From Paenibacillus sp. FJAT-29882 (lineage in GTDB: Bacteria > Bacillota > Bacilli > Bacillales > DSM-1321): a stretch of DNA of 64,000 nt. The position numbers and the translations under genes were made by a program. Location: the NCBI RefSeq assembly GCF_001510645.1, contig NZ_LMVB01000001.1, positions 1,540,436 through 1,604,435 of the forward strand, given 5' to 3'. Under the pieces are notes generated by a model that was given only the letters and a program-made list of their open reading frames with translations, had not been told where the DNA came from and searched no databases. Positions 54,039 through 61,821 of this stretch are shown here, piece after piece. How positions within the stretch are numbered: the stretch's first letter is position 1; every line of letters begins with the position of its first letter.

Positions 54039-54251
54039 ATGAGTACATTTGTAAAATCTAATCAAACTGCACCGTTTTCGGGGAATTATGTAGAAGTTGG
54101 GCAAGGCGGAGGGAAAATCAAAAGAGCACAAACGATTGAAGCAAAGGAAGGAACTGAGTTACCTGAATTAAAGTCCTATACGATTAAGTTAGAGCATAAA
54201 GGAACAGAAAAATCAGTAGAAAGACAGCATCAATGGAAGCTAATTAAGTAA
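54039..54251 (+). CDS. YjzC family protein
   Basis: 70-residue small soluble protein. The block APFSGNYVEVGQGGGKIKRA recalls the Bacillus YjzC family (GVYVEIGE...). AAGGAGG is 6 bases before the second of two adjacent ATGs. It ends in a strong terminator. Function unknown; the family is usually described as general or sporulation-related small proteins. Confidence 0.75.
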   Translation: MSTFVKSNQTAPFSGNYVEVGQGGGKIKRAQTIEAKEGTELPELKSYTIKLEHKGTEKSVERQHQWKLIK

Positions 54252-54299
54252 AAACCAGGATAACTTCTTAATAAAGAGGTTATCCTGGTTTATTTTTTT
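54252..54299 (+). terminator. Intrinsic terminator of the YjzC-like gene
   Basis: AAACCAGGATAACTTCTT / AAGAGGTTATCCTGGTTT, an 18-bp stem with one G-U pair, followed by a T-rich tail. Confidence 0.93.
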
Positions 54300-54438
54300 A
54301 AACGATTACTCTTATATCCTTTAATTTTAAAAATATTAAATTCACTTATGAACTGTTATTTCACTCTGTTAGCCTGCTTTAACTTCTCGTTTTTTATCGA
54401 TGGGATTGGGTAATGATAATACATAACGGCCTTTTCAA

Positions 54439-54719
54439 TAAAGTAAAACTTCAATCAGTGGGTATTTTCTTCATCCCCCACTGGATTGTTAGTTGAACCA
54501 ATCGGGCTTTTACTTCAAAAAGTGAGGCGACTGCCCAGCCCCGACAAGCATAAGCTGGAATACGGCGTGGCGTAGTTTGCCACAGAGTATTCCAGCTTAT
54601 GACCTCGAGGGGCTAGGAGCCGCAACTAGATTGGGCAGGTAACCTCCACCTTTACGTTCCTTCGTATCCTCTAAGCCTTGAAGGTGGGGGTCTTGACTTT
54701 CCGTTAATGCGGGATAAAA
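54439..54719 (+). repeat. Family A intergenic repeat, copy 4 (long form)
   Basis: 281 bases between the family ends TAAAGTAAAACTTCAATCAGT and CCGTTAATGCGGGATAAA. The left third contains an inverted version of the family start (CCCCCACTGGATTG...GCTTTTACTTC). The centre (54531-54638) holds a large nested hairpin. A G-rich block AAGGTGGGGGTC near the right end matches copy 2. The repeat ends only 15 bases before the speD start, so speD may depend on a promoter inside it. Confidence 0.85.
54531..54638. other. Nested long hairpin inside family A copy 4
   Basis: CTGCCCA...TGGGCAG, AGCCCC...GGGGCT, and a perfect 15-bp pair CATAAGCTGGAATAC / GTATTCCAGCTTATG (54549-54563, 54587-54601), with TGGC...GCCA in the loop. 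All four pairs are concentric, so the RNA or single strand would fold into one long stem. Confidence 0.8.
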
Positions 54720-54734
54720 TGGGGGGAATTATTC

Positions 54735-55544
54735 ATGAATCTTACACCAGAGCAGCGTATTGAGTTGCATGGGTTTAATAATTTAACGAAATCACTTAGC
54801 TTTAATATGTATGATATTTGTTACACAAAAACGAAAGAAGAGCGTGAAGCGTATCTAGAATATATCGATGAGCAATATAATGCTGAAAGATTAACGGCCA
54901 TTTTAGAAACGGTGTCAGATATGATTGGTGCACATGTATTAAATGTGGCGAGGCAAGATTACTATCCACAAGGGGCAAGTGTTACAATGCTGGTGTCAGA
55001 AGGTCCAATTATTGCACCTTCAGAATCGTTAGAGAAGTCGCCAGGTCCCTTGCCAGAAGCACTAGTCGTGCATCTTGATAAAAGTCATATTACGGTGCAT
55101 ACATACCCCGAATATCATCCAGATGAAGGAATTAGTACATTTCGGGCAGACATTGATGTTTCCACTTGTGGAGAGATTTCTCCGCTTAAAGCATTGAATT
55201 ATTTGATTCATTCGTTTGATACTGACATCATGACGATGGATTTTCGTGTTCGAGGCTTTACAAGAGACAAAAATGGTCATAAACTCTTCATAGATCAGGA
55301 CATTAATTCGATTCAAAATTATATTCCTGAAAATGTAAAAGATCAATATGACATGATTGATGTTAATGTGTACCAAGAAAATATCTTCCACACAAAATGT
55401 AAATTAAGAGAATTTGACTTAAATAATTACTTATTCGGATATACAAAAGATAAAATTTCACAGAATGAAGAGAAAGAAATCACAAGAAGATTAAAGAGAG
55501 AAATGGATGAAATCTTTTTTGGGAGAAATATGAAGGAAAAATGA
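54735..55544 (+). CDS. speD: S-adenosylmethionine decarboxylase proenzyme, long (E. coli-type)
   Basis: 269-residue pyruvoyl enzyme giving decarboxylated SAM for spermidine. It closely follows E. coli Spe[14 protein letters not shown] at the start, [13 protein letters not shown], and [20 protein letters not shown] with the self-cleavage serine at residue 117, then [20 protein letters not shown] and [12 protein letters not shown]. The common Bacillus SpeD is only about 126 residues, so this class is unusual here. GGGGGG precedes the ATG. No speE is adjacent. Confidence 0.95.
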   Translation: MNLTPEQRIELHGFNNLTKSLSFNMYDICYTKTKEEREAYLEYIDEQYNAERLTAILETVSDMIGAHVLNVARQDYYPQGASVTMLVSEGPIIAPSESLEKSPGPLPEALVVHLDKSHITVHTYPEYHPDEGISTFRADIDVSTCGEISPLKALNYLIHSFDTDIMTMDFRVRGFTRDKNGHKLFIDQDINSIQNYIPENVKDQYDMIDVNVYQENIFHTKCKLREFDLNNYLFGYTKDKISQNEEKEITRRLKREMDEIFFGRNMKEK

Positions 55545-55867
55545 AAACATGGAACTGCTAATATTAATTTTGCATTCTTTCTAAATATAAAAGCTCGAAT
55601 AGGTTTCAAAAAAGGTGTTGTCCTATACATTTCTCATTAGAGGGAAGTGGTTGTTTCATACCACGTATTCGCGGATTGTGTTCACAGGACTTGTTTTCCA
55701 TTCTATCTTTTTCATAGGAAATACCCTTCATAATTCCTTACATACAGAACGCCAATAGGATAAATTTATTAGTCAAGGAGACAAGTGCAACATACCATTA
55801 AAAAGCAAGTTCAATTTCTTCCAAAATTATCGCAAATCTTTTAATATGGAAATAGTACCATTCTAAA
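55545..55867. other. Intergenic region without recognisable feature
   Basis: 320 bases between speD and the thioredoxin-like gene. No terminator with a T run, no repeat of families A-C, and no frame with a ribosome site was found. Confidence 0.4.
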
Positions 55868-56437
55868 ATGAAAGTAGTGATGATGTTGTCATTGAATACG
55901 TGGTTTGAAAAAGGAATGTCGTTTGAAGAATACAGAAAGAGCATGGAAGTAAATCGTGATGAACTTTCTCGTGTTTACGAAAAAGTGGATTTTACTGAAG
56001 AAGACTTTCAATTCTTCAGCAATTTAGCTAACAAGAAATGGAGAGGTATCGTACTTACTGCCGATTGGTGTGGAGATGCTTCATTCTGCGTCCCAATTAT
56101 TCAACGAATCGCAGAAAAAAGTAATATGGAATTGAAGTTTTTGATCCGCGATGAAAATTTAGAATTAATGGATCAATATCTAACGAATGGAACAGCGCGT
56201 TCTATTCCAATTTTTATCTTTATTGATGAAGCTGGAAATGAGCAAAGGGTATGGGGACCCCGAGCAGAAAAAGTGCAGGAGTTTCTACAAACATTGTTGG
56301 TTAATCTCCCAGACAAAGATGCTGCTGACTTCAAAGACAAGCAGAAAGAAGTTTTTGGTCAGTTCAAAGAAAAGGTTACAACAGATCCTGACATGTGGCG
56401 AGTTGTTATTGAAAGTGTAATAACAAGACTGAAATAA
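55868..56437 (+). CDS. Thioredoxin-like protein with CGDxxxC motif
   Basis: 189-residue cytoplasmic protein of a Bacillus thioredoxin-fold family. The fold's active-site region reads VLTADWCGDASFCVPIIQRI near residue 65, so the classic CxxC is replaced by Cys-Gly-Asp-x3-Cys. The cis-proline loop is RSIPIFIFID near 115, then WGPRAEKVQEFL. The N-terminus MSFEEYRKSMEVNRDEL is helical. No strong ribosome site precedes any of the candidate starts, so the exact start is uncertain by up to six codons. Reductase or dehydrogenase role is not clear. Confidence 0.8.
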   Translation: MKVVMMLSLNTWFEKGMSFEEYRKSMEVNRDELSRVYEKVDFTEEDFQFFSNLANKKWRGIVLTADWCGDASFCVPIIQRIAEKSNMELKFLIRDENLELMDQYLTNGTARSIPIFIFIDEAGNEQRVWGPRAEKVQEFLQTLLVNLPDKDAADFKDKQKEVFGQFKEKVTTDPDMWRVVIESVITRLK

Positions 56438-56530
56438 AGTGAAGCTTCAATCAGTGAGGGCTTCATCCCCAACTGCTCGTTAAAGTAGTTATCGAACTTC
56501 TCGGCTCTAATTATCCTTTTTGAACACGCA
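56435..56530 (+). repeat. Chimeric repeat: family A start joined to family B end
   Basis: Begins on the stop codon with TAAAGTGAAGCTTCAATCAGT and CTGCTCGTTAAAG (family A), then switches at about 56492 to CGAACTTCTCGGCTC and TTATCCTTTTTGAACACGC (family B right end). Confidence 0.8.
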
Positions 56531-56571
56531 CTAATAGCTAATTATGATACCAATTTGAATAAAGAAAAATA

Positions 56572-56605
56572 AACATCTCTCGAAAATTCGAGAGATGTTT
56601 TTTGA
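56572..56605 (+). terminator. Intrinsic terminator
   Basis: AACATCTCTCGAA / TTCGAGAGATGTT, perfect 13-bp stem, 2-base loop plus six T. Ends the thioredoxin-like transcript. Confidence 0.92.
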
Positions 56606-56756
56606 TTTTTTGTTTCTTGACAATCAATGTATACCTATCAGGTCAATGAAAAATAAGACTCAAGGCCTATTAAAATGTACTTTTTAAGTCCATGTTTAGA
56701 ATATCCCCTTTCATGTATCGTTAATGGTGTTATCTGAAAGGGAGTGCTATGTATTT

Positions 56757-58853
56757 ATGTTTGAATTTATTTATTCAGTAGGCCAGTTTATTTCCATCTT
56801 ACTTGTTGTTATATGGGGACTAGCTATTTATTCAACGAATGGCCTTATATATGCTTCAACAAAGAAGGGACAAAGAATATGGAAAGGAGTCATCCTCTTT
56901 AGTATTCGCTCAGGGTTGGTGCTCAATTTCGCTTGGATCAGTTCAATAATAACAATGGGTGTGATGTTAGGTTGGCTATTTATAGAAGATAAAGTATTTG
57001 TGTTTCTTCCATTAATTCTTTTTCCATCAATCATGGTGATGGTTTGGACGATGCCGATATTTAGCCAAATAAAAGCGATTAAGGAAGGAGATAAAGAGGT
57101 TGTATCCTTATTTAGGAAAATAGCCGCTTCCCCACGCTTTTCATTCCCAATTAAGACCATGCAGCTAGGTGCAGTCTTGATATTAGGTTTATCGATTTTT
57201 GGGTCAGGTGTGTTACCAGAGGGAATTGATTTATTCCTCTTTTTTGTTGTATTTGGATTATTAGTATGTTTTTTATTTTTTCTTCAAAAAAGAATACATG
57301 AAAAGGTTACAAAAGAAGATTTTCAAAAGCCTAAGTGGATGATACGGTTAATTAAACGATTGGCTATCATCGCTGTTTTTATCATCGGCGGCATCAGCTG
57401 GATCACTATGGGAATGGAAAGAAGTACATTGCCAGCCGAAATTAGTATGGTGAATCATGACAACGTTGAATTGGGCGGTGGTTCAATGATTCATCATAAC
57501 CATAGTCATCATAGCGGGGGACATGACGTAAGTGTAACGGAACTTGTCGACAGCAGTTCAGCCAAACCAGACCGGACCTATACCCTTGTAGCCCAGAAAA
57601 AAACCATCCAATTAAGTGATGGGGAGACATTTGATGCTTGGATATTTAATGGACAATATCCTGGTCCTCAATTAAGAATTCAAAAGGGCGAATTGGTGGA
57701 AGTGACTTTAATTAATAAAGACATTGAGGCAGGAGTGACGATTCATTGGCACGGTTATAACGTACCAAATGCGATGGATGGAGTTGCTGGAATGACCCAG
57801 GATGCGGTTCAAGTGGGAGAGCAATTTACGTATCGTTTCAAAGCGAATGACGAAGGGACATATTGGTATCACTCACATCAACAATCCTCTGAACAGGTGA
57901 AGAGAGGACTATTCGGATCATTTGTTGTTTTGTCAGGTGATGAAGAAGGCAAAACGAATGAAATTACCTCCATCGGGGACAATTGGCTTTTCGATGGAAA
58001 AGAGGCGATCGTTTCTGATGGGCATGACCAAGGGATTGTGAAAAAAAGGATGTCAACAGGTTCGGATGTCCGTTTGCGCTTAATTAATACGACGAATCAC
58101 ACAAAAACATATTTTATTGAAGGTTCAGAGTTTAAAGTAGCGGCGATTGATGGGCAATCCATTCATAAACCACAGGATCTAAAAAATACGAAATTAGAAC
58201 TTGGTGCAGGTGGAAGGTATGATGTTATATTTACGATGCCAGATAAACCTGTGTTAATAAAGACAAGTGGATACTCACAACAAGGAAAAACAGATGCGCA
58301 GCTCTTATTGAGTCAAGATGGTCAAGGTAGCGTTCCACTTATTTCTGCTGAAATGCAAAGCTTTAAACTTGAAGAATATGGGGAAAGTCTACAAACACCT
58401 TTTGATCTTTCAAGCGATTATGATCGAGAATTCACAATGGTTCTTGGGCAACGATTCGGTTTTTACGATGGGAAACCAAACTATTTATGGACAATTAATG
58501 GGGAAGTATTTCCGAACACCCCGACAATGATGGTAAAGGAAGGGGATTTGGTAAAAACAACATTTGTGAATAAGAGTTTCATGGATCATCCGATGCATTT
58601 ACATGGCCATCATATGCTTGTCTTAAGTAAGAATGGAAAGCCGGTAACGGGTAGTCCATGGTGGACAGATACTCTGAACGTTGTACCTGGGGAAACCTAT
58701 GAAGTCGCTTTTCTAGCGAACAATCCAGGCATGTGGATGGATCATTGTCACAATCTCGATCACGCAGCTGTAGGAATGACTATGCATTTATCCTATGAAG
58801 GAGTTAGTTCACCATTTTCAATTGGTCGAGATACGTTGAATCAGCCAGAATAA
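56757..58853 (+). CDS. Membrane-anchored multicopper oxidase
   Basis: 698-residue two-part protein. Residues 1 to about 215 hold five or six membrane segments. A histidine-rich linker (HHNHSHHSGGHD, near 240) leads to a multicopper oxidase with all four copper segments: IHWHGYN near 333, YWYHSHQQSS near 373, DHPMHLHGHHML near 613 and MDHCHNLDHAAVGM near 663, the last ending in a type 1 Met ligand. The oxidase should face outside. Likely copper(I) or metal oxidation, or copper tolerance. AAAGGGAG lies 12 bases before ATG 56757; ATG 56724 overlaps no site. Confidence 0.92.
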   Translation: MFEFIYSVGQFISILLVVIWGLAIYSTNGLIYASTKKGQRIWKGVILFSIRSGLVLNFAWISSIITMGVMLGWLFIEDKVFVFLPLILFPSIMVMVWTMPIFSQIKAIKEGDKEVVSLFRKIAASPRFSFPIKTMQLGAVLILGLSIFGSGVLPEGIDLFLFFVVFGLLVCFLFFLQKRIHEKVTKEDFQKPKWMIRLIKRLAIIAVFIIGGISWITMGMERSTLPAEISMVNHDNVELGGGSMIHHNHSHHSGGHDVSVTELVDSSSAKPDRTYTLVAQKKTIQLSDGETFDAWIFNGQYPGPQLRIQKGELVEVTLINKDIEAGVTIHWHGYNVPNAMDGVAGMTQDAVQVGEQFTYRFKANDEGTYWYHSHQQSSEQVKRGLFGSFVVLSGDEEGKTNEITSIGDNWLFDGKEAIVSDGHDQGIVKKRMSTGSDVRLRLINTTNHTKTYFIEGSEFKVAAIDGQSIHKPQDLKNTKLELGAGGRYDVIFTMPDKPVLIKTSGYSQQGKTDAQLLLSQDGQGSVPLISAEMQSFKLEEYGESLQTPFDLSSDYDREFTMVLGQRFGFYDGKPNYLWTINGEVFPNTPTMMVKEGDLVKTTFVNKSFMDHPMHLHGHHMLVLSKNGKPVTGSPWWTDTLNVVPGETYEVAFLANNPGMWMDHCHNLDHAAVGMTMHLSYEGVSSPFSIGRDTLNQPE

Positions 58854-58894
58854 GAGCTTTATAAAAATCGCTTTAATAATAAAACATCATTTTA

Positions 58895-58928
58895 AATAAT
58901 GGGTCCTCATAAATGAGAACCCATTATT
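58895..58928 (+). terminator. Terminator-like hairpin
   Basis: AATAATGGGTCCTCAT / ATGAGAACCCATTATT with a 2-base loop, 40 bases after the oxidase stop. T run is poor. Confidence 0.7.
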
Positions 58929-58978
58929 CCATTATAGTACCATTTTTGATTCGTTTAAAAAACGGAATGAGGTTTTTC

Positions 58979-59012
58979 TAAAAAGGTCTGACCCCAACGT
59001 TCTTGGGACAGT
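58979..59012. repeat. Family C end fragment
   Basis: CTAAAAAGGTCTGACCCCAACG then TTCTTGGGACAG: both family C termini joined without the interior. Confidence 0.55.
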
Positions 59013-59025
59013 ATCGAAAGTTCTT

Positions 59026-59244
59026 TTATTCAGATTGTTGAACGATTATTGCACTTTGGACTTGACTAACTGCTGTTTGGGCTTGTGCAATTTCATTGGC
59101 GGCTTGTTTGATTGCTTCCTCAGCTAACGTTGGATCTGAAGCAGATTTTTCGATTGCTTGGCTTAATAATGTTTGAGTCAGTGTAACATTTGCTTTAGCT
59201 TGGTTTAGCTGATTAACATCAATTGGTTGATTATTTGGGCTCAT
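59026..59244 (-). CDS. Small Ala/Gln-rich helical protein
   Basis: 72 residues starting MSPNNQPIDVNQLNQAKANV with many Ala, Gln and Ser in heptad-like spacing (LAEEAIKQAANEIAQAQTAV), predicted fully alpha-helical. AAGGAGAGG is 8 bases before the ATG. No signal peptide. It resembles small spore or surface-associated helical proteins of Bacillus, but I cannot name a family. Confidence 0.72.
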   Translation of the reverse strand: MSPNNQPIDVNQLNQAKANVTLTQTLLSQAIEKSASDPTLAEEAIKQAANEIAQAQTAVSQVQSAIIVQQSE

Positions 59245-59538
59245 ACTAATCCTCTCCTTTTTAAATTGAAATACCTATATAGCTTGACCTTGCTGGCTTG
59301 TTTTATTGGTGGAAAAAAATACCGTGCATTTTTTTAACAATTCCACTTCACTTTACAATATTTTTCCTAAAACAACGGTCCATGATTGATAGTAAGAAAG
59401 AAGAAGTTTTAAATAGTGCCTCTAGAAATTACACGAAGAAGCAATTAATAGGCATTAGAACTATTGTTCTGTCACCTTTTTTCCTTGTATACCCCGCATA
59501 CTCAAATTTTTTAATAGTTTAAAAACTAAAAAATTACT

Positions 59539-59567
59539 TTGACAGATAGAGCAATTAAAGGTAATAT
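59539..59567 (+). promoter_or_regulatory. Promoter of the PadR operon
   Basis: TTGACA (59539-59544), 17 bases, TAATAT (59562-59567). It overlaps and precedes inverted repeats suited to the operon's own regulator. Confidence 0.78.
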
Positions 59568-59570
59568 TAC

Positions 59571-59583
59571 TCTATCAGATAGA
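59571..59583. promoter_or_regulatory. Candidate PadR operator
   Basis: TCTATC-A-GATAGA palindrome just after the -10. A matching half-site CAGATAGAG lies over the -35 (59543-59551), an inverted copy of CTCTATCAG at 59570-59578. Confidence 0.5.
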
Positions 59584-59610
59584 ATAGTGAAGCTACAAGG
59601 AAGTGGAAAA

Positions 59611-59940
59611 ATGATTAGAAGTGATATTATTCGTGGGCATTTGGATTCGATTATCTTACGTTTGATCTTAGAAGAAGACAGGTATGGGTATGAAATATCG
59701 AAGGAAATTAGTCTACGTACAGACAATCGATTTCACATAAAAGAGGCAACCTTATATGCTGTGTTTCAACGGCTAGAAAAAAAGGAATTAATTGAAGCCT
59801 ATATAGGTAGTGTTTCTCAAGGTGGAAAAAGGAAATATTACAGAATTACGTTACTTGGAAAAGCCTACTTAAAAGAATTGGTTGAAGAATGGAACGAGGT
59901 TAAGGAAATAATTGATTTATTTATGGAGGGCTTAAAATGA
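59611..59940 (+). CDS. PadR family transcriptional regulator
   Basis: 109-residue winged-helix regulator: LRLILEEDRYGYEISKEISL, then KEATLYAVFQRLEKKELIEA and KRKYYRITLLGKAYLKEL are the canonical PadR segments. ATG 59611 has AAGGAAG upstream; a TTG start at 59539 would use the -35 box and is rejected. Its stop overlaps the next start (ATGA). PadR plus a HAAS/DUF1700-type membrane protein is a common self-regulated pair. Confidence 0.92.
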   Translation: MIRSDIIRGHLDSIILRLILEEDRYGYEISKEISLRTDNRFHIKEATLYAVFQRLEKKELIEAYIGSVSQGGKRKYYRITLLGKAYLKELVEEWNEVKEIIDLFMEGLK

Positions 59941-60335
59941 AGAAACTGAAAAATCATGTTGAAGAATTATTTAAAGATATTCCAGAAAGTGAGCAAAAAA
60001 AGGCAATCAAACAAGAAGTGTTGGAAAACCTTGAAGAAAAAGTGTGGGATTTAATGGAACAAGGAAAAGAAGAAGAAGATGCCATTAATAAAGCAATTGT
60101 CGATTTTGGGGATATTGAAGAGATCAAAAAGGAACTGGGAGTAAAGCGACCAACAAAGAAAAACATGACTAAATTAAATTTAGGATATTCCATATGGGGG
60201 AGTCTTTTAATCATTGCCCTTTTTATTTTTATCAATGTTTCATATTCCCCTGACACGATTTGGTTCGTCTATCCAACCTTCGCCGTTTTATGGTGGCCTT
60301 TAACGATGTATTTTCATTGGCAACGTTCAAAATAG
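59937..60335 (+). CDS. HAAS-domain membrane protein with one SPxxxWxxYP module
   Basis: 132 residues. The N-terminal half (about 1-75) is a soluble helical HAAS/DUF1700-like signalling domain (EVLENLEEKVWDLMEQGKEE, DFGDIEEIKKELG). The C-terminal half is a two-helix hairpin whose loop reads SPDTIWFVYPTFAVLWWPL. That hairpin is the same unit repeated four times in the next protein. Translationally coupled to padR. Confidence 0.85.
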   Translation: MKKLKNHVEELFKDIPESEQKKAIKQEVLENLEEKVWDLMEQGKEEEDAINKAIVDFGDIEEIKKELGVKRPTKKNMTKLNLGYSIWGSLLIIALFIFINVSYSPDTIWFVYPTFAVLWWPLTMYFHWQRSK

Positions 60336-60348
60336 GGGGGATTAGAAA

Positions 60349-60987
60349 ATGAAGAAATACGATGTTGGCTTTGCTGTGGCAGGAAGTGTAATGAGTATGA
60401 TCTTTTTCATGCTTGTCAATTATTTAACAAGCTCTCAATATCCTTGGTTTATTTATCCGTCTATCTTATTACTGTTATGGCCTATTGGCTTGTACTCTAG
60501 AAAAAACGGGAATTACAAACTACTTTCTATTATTTATAGTCTGTTTATTATCGTTCTTATTATTGCTGAAAATATATTTTATTCACCTAACTATGCATGG
60601 TCATTATATGCAGTTTATCCGATCCTTTGGTGGCCGATTCTTGTCTTTTTAGGCAAGAAGGCGAAAACGATACGAGTCGCATTAATTGGAAGTTTGAGCA
60701 TGATCCTATACTATTCGATCTTAAACGCCTTCCTTTCTCCTGGATATTTATGGTTTATCTATCCGACTTTCGTGGTGTTGTGGTGGCCACTATCTGTATT
60801 TCATGCACGGAAAAAGACATACTATAAATTCTCAATCCATGCAAGTATATTACTCATTACATTTTTTATCTGTGTAAATATTATTTCCTCACCTCATACG
60901 ATTTGGGCGGTCTATCCGATTTTTTGTGTGCTCTGGTGGCCGCTAAGTATGTATTATTTTGTGTATAATAGGAGAGTAGAAGAGTAA
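60349..60987 (+). CDS. Polytopic membrane protein made of four repeated two-helix modules
   Basis: 212 residues, about eight membrane segments, built from four units of roughly 52 residues (about 1-55, 56-107, 108-158, 159-212). Each unit ends in a form of S-x-x-x-x-W-x-x-Y-P-x(4)-L-W-W-P, for example SPGYLWFIYPTFVVLWWPL and SPHTIWAVYPIFCVLWWPL. Unit 1 is the most diverged. RBS is AGGGGGG. It follows the HAAS gene by 13 bases and probably forms a complex with it. I know no function for this repeat. Confidence 0.8.
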   Translation: MKKYDVGFAVAGSVMSMIFFMLVNYLTSSQYPWFIYPSILLLLWPIGLYSRKNGNYKLLSIIYSLFIIVLIIAENIFYSPNYAWSLYAVYPILWWPILVFLGKKAKTIRVALIGSLSMILYYSILNAFLSPGYLWFIYPTFVVLWWPLSVFHARKKTYYKFSIHASILLITFFICVNIISSPHTIWAVYPIFCVLWWPLSMYYFVYNRRVEE

Positions 60988-61019
60988 TCCGAAACTATAG
61001 AAGATGGTGGTACTTATAA

Positions 61020-61622
61020 ATGAAAGAGAGAAAAGTATATCTCCTATTTACTGATACAGGAACGTATTTTACGAAGCTAATAAAACTATTTACGAAGCAA
61101 CCATTTAACCATGTTTCGATCTCATTTGATAATGAATTAAGAGAAATTTTCAGTTTTGGCCGTAAAAAACCTGATAATCCTTTTATCGGTGGCTTTGTAA
61201 GGGAAAAAATAGCAGTAGGATTATTTAAAAAAGCTAGATGTGAAATATATAGTTTTAAAGTTTCAGAATTGGATTATGAGCGAATGATATGTAAAGTGAA
61301 ACAAATTGAAGCTGAAAAAGACCTTTACAAATATAATTTACTAGGCCTATTTGCTATTCTACTAAATATAAATTTAAAGAGAAAAAATGCCTTTTTTTGC
61401 TCTCAATTTGTGGCAACGATTTTGAATGAAAAAAAACATATAATTGATAAATCACCAAATATGGTAACGCCGCAAAATTTATTGGCTCTAAATAGTCTTC
61501 AATTAGTTTATAAAGGGAAACTCCATTTATATTCATATCAGACGAAAGAAATAGTGAGGAGAAACGATTTAGAATTAAGTTTTAGAAACCATTTTATTGG
61601 CAATACAGCTGATTTTAGCTAA
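61020..61622 (+). CDS. Permuted NlpC/P60-like (YiiX/YebB-type) papain-fold protein
   Basis: 200 residues. The pattern fits permuted NlpC/P60 cysteine hydrolases: an N-terminal histidine in LIKLFTKQPFNHVSISFD near residue 33, and the cysteine in NAFFCSQFVATIL near residue 126, preceded by a helical insert. No signal peptide, so it acts inside or on the inner membrane face. Relatives cleave amide or thioester bonds to lipids and peptides. It lies 32 bases after the repeat-membrane gene and is likely in the PadR operon; a strong terminator follows. Confidence 0.75.
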   Translation: MKERKVYLLFTDTGTYFTKLIKLFTKQPFNHVSISFDNELREIFSFGRKKPDNPFIGGFVREKIAVGLFKKARCEIYSFKVSELDYERMICKVKQIEAEKDLYKYNLLGLFAILLNINLKRKNAFFCSQFVATILNEKKHIIDKSPNMVTPQNLLALNSLQLVYKGKLHLYSYQTKEIVRRNDLELSFRNHFIGNTADFS

Positions 61623-61645
61623 GTAGATAGTAACTAAATAATTTT

Positions 61646-61697
61646 GATAAATAAGCGGGGGAAGATCTACAGAAAGACTTTCCCCCGCTTATTTATC
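61646..61697. terminator. Strong bidirectional terminator
   Basis: GATAAATAAGCGGGGGAAG / CTTTCCCCCGCTTATTTATC, 19-bp stem. Ends the PadR operon. Confidence 0.9.
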
Positions 61698-61821
61698 TTG
61701 GTTAACAGTCGACTCGGCTGTTGCTCTAAAAACTGTGAGCTTACGATTTAGCGACACTAGAACGAGACAGACTACCTTTTGTAGTGAGGATGAGAAAAGT
61801 CCACTAATGGGAGTTTCACTT

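Noticed and set aside
59298-59522. 74-codon frame upstream of the PadR gene
   Set aside because: No ribosome site before the ATG; it ends just at the PadR promoter and shows no recognisable domain.
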